From Acorus gramineus (lineage: Eukaryota > Streptophyta > Magnoliopsida > Acorales > Acoraceae), in the NCBI GenBank assembly GCA_030737835.1, contig JAUJYN010000013.1, positions 412,205-476,204 on the forward strand: a DNA stretch of 64,000 nucleotides, given 5' to 3'. A program made the translations under genes and the position numbers. Shown here piece by piece: positions 58,593-64,000 of this stretch. Each line of letters begins with the position of its first letter. Within the stretch, counting starts at the first letter, position 1. The notes beneath the pieces are model-generated. The model saw only the letters and a list, made by a program, of their open reading frames with translations, ran no database searches and was not told the DNA's origin.

Positions 58593-59990
58593 AGGTTGAA
58601 GATCAATTACCTTTGCCGCGAATCGATGATCTATTTGACCAGCTCTGGGAGCGAGTGTCTGCTGTTAGATCGATCTTCGCACAAGGGTACCACAAGTTAG
58701 AGATCCGAGAGTTGGACATCCCGTAGATGGCCTTTCGTGACCATTCAGGCACTACGAGTTTTAAGTATTGCCGTCGGGGTCAACGAATGCGCCGGATGCC
58801 TTTGTGGATCTCAAAAGTTTTATTGGGTCCCGTGGACTACTTTGGAGTAGTCTTCATTGAGATTGTTGTGGTGTGATGAAAAAGGTGATGTGGGTGACCT
58901 TGTTTCCCCAGGTTGGCATGCCCTCAGGCAAAGTTCGAGAATCATCATTGAGTGGAAAGCGTCAGTCCATCGAGATTCCTCAGTGGACGTGGGAGTGGGT
59001 TATCAGGGATTGTCGCAAACTCGTTAATGTCACGTTCGGGTCACGACGCCATCTAGGTGATCATTGACCGACTGACTAAGTCCGCGCTTCCCTCCCTACC
59101 CGACTGATTGAGTCTCTGGACGCCTTGACGTGGGTTTTCACCTTCGCGATTGTTCGTCTTCATGGCACTCCAGTCGGCGCTATTTTCGGTTGAGACGCGA
59201 GGGTTACTTTGAGGTTGTAGCGTAGCCTTTGGCGCGAGCCTCCATTTAAGTATAGCGTTTCATCGCCGATGGACAGCCAGACAAAGAGGACGATTCAGAC
59301 CTTGGAGGACATGCTAAGTGCCTGCGTGCTCAATGATGAGAGCCGTTGGGTGAGGCACCACCCATTTGTTGGGGTATGCCTGCAAGACGACTGCCATTCG
59401 AGCACCCAGATGAATCTGTGAAGGCACTCTACAGGCGCAGTTTTATACCTCCCTTGTGTTGGGACGGTTGAGGAGCGCCAGTTGGAGGGGCCATAAGTTA
59501 GTTGTTTGACCTTGCGGTGGCCAGGTTGGTTCGTGTGTACATCTGCACCTCCCAGAACCGACAGAAGGGCTACCCAGGTCATTGTCGCCAGGGGCTTACC
59601 TTTGGATTTGACGACCATATTTTCAAGAAGGTGTCCTGGTTAAAGGGCTCCATCTATTTCGACGTTCGGGGCAAGCTAAGTTTGCTCTTTAATGGGACCA
59701 TTTCTCGTCATTGAGTGGATTGGGGAGGTGGCTTATCATGTAGCCTTTCCCCCACAGCTGGTTCATGCCCACGACGTCGTCCTTGTCCAATGGCCGGGGT
59801 GTTATTTCCAAGATCCTGCTCAGTCATTCTGTTTGACCGCCTCACCCTGGAGGTGGATTTGTCGTTCATGGAGCAGTGGATCGCGGTCAGGGACAAGCAT
59901 GAGAAGAGGCTCCACGCTAAGACCGTTCCTTTGATTATAGTGGGTTGGTAGCGCCAGTCTGGTGCGAAGACCACTTGGGAGCAAAAGGTC
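58593..59990 (+). pseudogene. Chromovirus pol remnant: RT, integrase, chromodomain tail
   Basis: A forward, multiply broken pol. RT onset is at 58605 (LPLPRIDDLFDQLWER, QGYHKLEIRELDIP). The catalytic FVDD-type motif is replaced by VVFIEIVVV near 58845, so RT is dead. Most of RNase H is missing. Integrase pieces follow: the PQWTWEWVIRD region (~58980), a DSQTKRTIQTLEDML stretch (~59268) and the GPF-type C-terminal motif GPFLVIEWIGEVAYH (59695-59740). The chromodomain-type tail DLSFMEQWIAVRDKHEKRLH ends near 59950. The domain order matches Tekay/Del-like chromoviruses. This is the only copy in the window retaining integrase sequence. Confidence 0.75.
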
Positions 59991-60052
59991 TATGCATGAT
60001 ACTTGCGGTCTTCCCTTTTGGGTTTCCTTAAATTTCGAGGACTAAATTTCCT

Positions 60053-60065
60053 AAGGGGGGAAGGA
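60053..60065 (+). other. Polypurine tract of element H
   Basis: AAGGGGGGAAGGA lies directly before the 3' LTR start TGTTGTGCCTGTG at 60066. Confidence 0.83.
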
Positions 60066-61017
60066 TGTTGTGCCTGTGGCACTTGAAGCGCTCTGTTTGA
60101 AAAATTTAGGCTACATAATTTTTTTTCCGAAGTTATGTATTCCCAATTTGGTATTTGGATTTGATTTTGTTAAAATCCAAGATGAAGAGGTTTAATTATG
60201 ATTTTATTATGAGATGTCCAGTTTTGAGTTAGATTTCGCACAGAAGTGGAATCAAATCAATTGGATTCTTGTAGTAAAAGTTATGGGTATTTTTCCAAGT
60301 ATACCCCGGGGAGGGAAATTCTGGCAGCAGCCCTGTTCCATGTTTGGCTCTAATTTAGGATTAGCTAGAGAGATTATTTGATCTTTCCATAAACATGATA
60401 GTTGTAGATAATCTTCTTAGCTTTCCATCGGTCTTGGAATTGAGCAATTCGGAGCTGTATCGAGGAAGTTATGGCTGTTCCAGTGAAGCATGCGCAGAAT
60501 TTCTGGTCAAGGGGCAACTTAGTCATTCCCCCTTAGATATTTGTGATAAATATCTCCTCTCTCTCTATTCCCCTCTCAGCCCCACGTCGACAGCATTTCC
60601 AGCACCTCTCACCCCCACGTCGACTGCATTTCCAGCTCTCTCTTTCTCTCATTCAAGCCCCCATGTGTTTGACAAAAGTCCCCAAAGAGTAGAGAAGGTG
60701 GAGGTGCAAGTGCAAGTGGATTTGTGTGGGAGTGTTGTTCATGTTGTTGTTTCCTCTCTCTCTCAAGCTTCCCTCTCATGTTTCCCCCCCCCCCCTGATT
60801 TTCGGCTGAAGAGGAGGCTGAGGAGGCCGAGGAGGTGGTGGTGGTGGTGGTGGTGGTGGCGGTTGAGGTGGTCGCGGGTGCGTCGAGGGCCCCCGAACCT
60901 CCCCCTTTTGTTCCCCCTCCAAGGTGAGCTCCTCCCCTTCTTTTCTTGATTTTCTTGGCTTAAGGGGATGTTGGGGAGGCCATGCATGCTAGGTAGATGG
61001 GTTGGGGTGTGTGTGAG
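60066..61017 (+). repeat. 3' LTR of element H, first 952 bp
   Basis: It matches the start of the 5' LTR (53795-54715) with small differences, including a short local duplication of CCCACGTCGAC (60592 and 60615). The candidate intron donor is AAG/GTGAGC at 60924. It is interrupted after GTGAG (61013-61017) by a reverse type-A LTR. Confidence 0.85.
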
Positions 61018-64000
61018 TGTCACGACCCAGGGCGGCCAACCCAGGGACGCGGCAAGTGTATGTATCATATCAGAAGCCTACACAGGAGGTCAATAATATA
61101 TATCATACACAGACAACTAGAATGACACACATGCAACAAAAGGGACTGACATGATATATACACCAAATGCGGAAGCAAAAGACTGAATCTGTGAATAAAC
61201 ATTCTACAGATTCGATACTCAATCATCTGTCCTGTGAGAGCCAATATACACAAATACAACTGAACATATACAAACACGTGCCAAGCACGGAAATCAAATA
61301 CATACTGTCAAGAAGGGATGCTGATAACCTCTGGCACTCGCGGAACGTGGCGCTGCTCCGCTACTGAAGAAATCCCTCGGAAAGCTCCAACTGCTGCTCC
61401 GGCTCTAGCTCAGGCTCAGTGACCACTGGGGAAAAACATGTGCGAGGGGTGAGCCACACGCTCAGTGAACGGCACAACCCGTGCATCACAGACAATATTT
61501 ACCAATATTCCATTATTTTATCCAGCCATCAATACATAACAACATAATCCAGTGGTTCGTACTTCGCCGAACCACCACACCCTCACCCTCACCCATCCAT
61601 GGGTGACATAGGCTATTGGGATTGATAATCATCTATTCACAAATCCAGTAGGTCGCTCATCGCCAACCCACTACACCCTCACCCTCACCCATCAATGGGT
61701 GACATAGGATTTTGGGACTGACTAGGCTGTTGGTCACCCTTGGTCCACCGATAGTCTCTCCCTCCACTCCGTAGGCCGCTTGGTCTCCACCCACAACTTC
61801 AGCACAGTCCGAAACCAAATCAGGAGGTGCCTACTTATATGGGTCCTCCGAAGGACGGCCTTTCTAACGCTGGGGGTAGCCTCTACCGAATCCAACGCAG
61901 GGAACAGAACAGCCTATCCATACGCATATGATCCATTCGGATCCGCCGACTACATATCATCACAACTCAAATGTCATGAATTCCTCTGAATTCAACCAGG
62001 TGCATCATCAAGATGCGGGAACATGTACAAAAACCAGCAAGGCTGGAATATCATTGGGGGAAAGAAACTCGGAAGGGCGGCGTGAGTTCCTGTTATAGGA
62101 TACCCCGACAACCAAACAAGGAACACGGAGTACCCTAACCCGGGTCTCACCGCTGTCCTTGCAAGGCCCCTCCCCTATAATATCCACCAACTATGCTAAT
62201 AATTATACCAATCATACAATCATTACATATAATATTATTGGGACTAGAACCTTGGGAGGGCAGCCTGAGGTCCCGATACAGGACATCCCGACAACCAAAC
62301 AAGGAACACGGAGTACCCTAACACGGGTCTCAGCGTTGACCTCGCAAGGCTCCTCCCTATAATATTATCCTAAGGCATGCGATCTAACAAATACCAGCAT
62401 TCAATTTAATAACTAAACTAGTAGGACGCATGCATAGGCCGGGGTTTCCCAGCATGAAAACCAGGGGACATGCTGCATGGCTCATACGCATATCCTAAGG
62501 GTGCAAGTCCCTAACATGCAAGGACTAGGGTAGCATGCATTCTACACATAATTCACACAAGCATGGATTACATATTATTGCAGGTAATATTTATCCATGT
62601 CACCCCAGGAGAGGTCGGTATACGCCCCAAGTGCGTACAACGCCTCTCTACTGGGTTGGATTGTCCCACTCACCCGAATTGGGGTCGTCGCGCGACCGTC
62701 CGTCTAGATCTGCAAGACAGACAATCAATATGGTGAGTTAAAATCCATAAATACCTTAAAATACATAAACCCACAATTAAACTCCCAACACTCGGGCAAA
62801 CGTGCATACGACCCGCACGCACGCTAGCCCGAGCACTCCGGCAACCACCCGCACGGCCGGCAACCACCCGCACGGCCACCCGACCGCCCGGACGCGCCAC
62901 CGCGCCTCAGCCCGCGCACCCCGCACGCCTCGCGCCGCCCGCGCGCAGCGCCTCGCCTCGCGCGCACCACCACGACCTCCCCGCGCCCCGCGCGCACCGC
63001 CCGCGCGCACCCCCGCCTGCACTGCGCCCCCGCGCAGCGCCCAAGACTGCCTGCCGCACGCCCGAGTGCCCCGCGCCCCACGCGCAGCACCCGCGCGAGC
63101 CCTGCCCGCCTGGCGCCCAGCGCCCCGGGCCCTAACCCAGCACCCAGCACCCGCAGCCCAGCACCCCGGCGCTCAGCGCCCAGCACCCGGGACCGTCACC
63201 CAGCGTCCACGCGCACGCCCGCGCAGCACGCACCCAGCGCGCCTGGCAGCACGCGCTCAGCGCGCCTGCCAGCCTGCGCGCGCTGCTGCCCGCGCTGCCT
63301 GCCTGCGCGCGTCGCCGAGTGGCCCGAGCACCGCTCGCCTACCCACCCGAGTACCGTCCGCCTGGTGCCAGAGCACCCCCTGCCAGCTGCCCGAGCATGG
63401 CCTGCCCAGCCGGCCTGCCCTGCTCGCGCAGCCCGCAGTCTGCCAGCTCCGCACGCCTCCCCCTGCACCCCCCGAGCGCACGCCCGCGCGCGCACCCGCG
63501 CGCACGCGCTCGCGCGCCCAGCAAACTGGTGCACCTGCTCCTGACTACCCGGCCAGCCCCACCCAGCGCGCCCAGCATGCCTGCGCACAGCACGCCCAGC
63601 ACTCGCGCCTGCTGGCCACCATCTCCCCCCGACTGCATGCCCGCGCGCACGCCCGCGCGCATACCCGCGCGCACACACGCGCGCGCCTGCCAAACAGCCC
63701 TGCCAGCCGCGCCAGCTGCTGCTGCCCTGCCCAAGACAGCCACCACCACTGCCCGAGGCCACCTCCCACCCATTCCCGAGCACATCTACCACCACCCACC
63801 GACCTCCGACCACCTCCACCGCCCTCCGACGGTCACCCACAGCCGCCGACCTCTACCCAACCCCAAAATCCACCCCCTAGCATACATCTATGCAAGAAAA
63901 GAGGGGAAAAAGGCCTTACCAAGGGGAGGGAGCGAAGTCCGGACGCTCTCCGCGCGCCGAAACCTTTCCCAAAGGCTCTCTTACGCCCCGATCTACCACG
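61018..64000 (-). mobile_element. Type-A LTR, reverse, running off the window
   Basis: It starts TGTCACGACCCAGGG and is close to the LTR at 4927-8114 throughout U5. The GC-rich core at about 62800-63750 is the longest in the window. The last bases reach the leader (CGCCGAAACC, GATCTACCACG), so roughly 0.4 kb of U3 and leader is still to come. Whether it is a solo LTR or a full element cannot be told here. Confidence 0.85.
62710..63919 (-). other. Candidate leader intron with longest GC-rich core
   Basis: Donor CCTTG/GTAAGG (starts 63919) and acceptor TCTTGCAG/ATCTAG (ends 62710), 1210 bp. Confidence 0.5.

Larger units (their letters stand above)
53795..61017 (+). mobile_element. Element H: type-B chromovirus, 3' LTR interrupted
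   Basis: A forward element. The 5' LTR is 53795-57339, the primer site 57347-57358, the internal region 57340-60065, the polypurine tract 60053-60065, and the 3' LTR starts at 60066. The 3' LTR is broken at 61017 by a reverse type-A LTR that extends beyond the window. The left flank is TGTTG (53790-53794), so its duplicate cannot be tested here. The internal region is only 2.7 kb. Unlike E and G it keeps traces of RT and integrase rather than the fused joint. Confidence 0.87.

Overview
The window is intergenic, repeat-dominated nuclear DNA of a flowering plant. I found no host gene, tRNA, rRNA or CRISPR array. The evidence for a plant is the element content: Ty3/gypsy chromovirus (Tekay/Del-like) elements with an initiator-Met primer site and a chromodomain tail, an Athila-like gypsy element with an Asp-tRNA primer site, an Ale-like Ty1/copia element, and a Mutator-like element (MULE) carrying a plant mobile domain (PMD) gene. 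I cannot name the species. All assignments come from reading the sequence and from knowledge of these families. No database search was run.

Layout, left to right. Positions 1-8399 are a pile of giant LTRs: a forward LTR of type B (1-996, 4283-4440) is split by a solo LTR of type A (997-4277, TSD TGTCA), then abuts a truncated reverse element (gag stub 4441-4807, 5' LTR 4927-8114) and the U3 end of another LTR (8115-8399). An Athila-like element on the minus strand supplies gag at 8400-9770 and the leader, primer site and 5' LTR at 22031-24394. Between those parts sits a complete element E (9776-22025, TSD GATTA), whose 5' LTR holds a solo LTR (11428-14714, TSD TACCG). Positions 24395-25372 hold an LTR remnant and a small inverted-repeat element. 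An Ale-like copia element spans 25378-45697 (TSD ATAAA). It is split by a type-B solo LTR (27490-41894, TSD GCAGC), which is split by element G (29012-39884), which is itself scrambled by a truncated relative (K). Positions 46721-52823 are a PMD-carrying MULE with about 110-bp terminal inverted repeats. Positions 53795-61017 are element H (type B, with decayed RT-integrase-chromodomain), whose 3' LTR is broken by another type-A LTR that runs off the window.

The most interesting system is the type A/B retroelement family. Its LTRs are 2.7-3.5 kb and all carry conserved splice-like signals bracketing a 0.3-1.2 kb, very GC-rich, CG-alternating segment. They also have repeated hairpins in U5 with compensatory base changes, and in one promoter version a dense cluster of W-box cores. 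Several copies share the same internal deletion, which fuses RT/RNase H to the chromodomain and leaves no integrase. They also share LTR-derived blocks sitting inside the internal region. This points to a non-autonomous lineage that amplified after acquiring this structure and is presumably mobilised in trans. Separately, the MULE has arrays of covarying palindromes just inside both ends.
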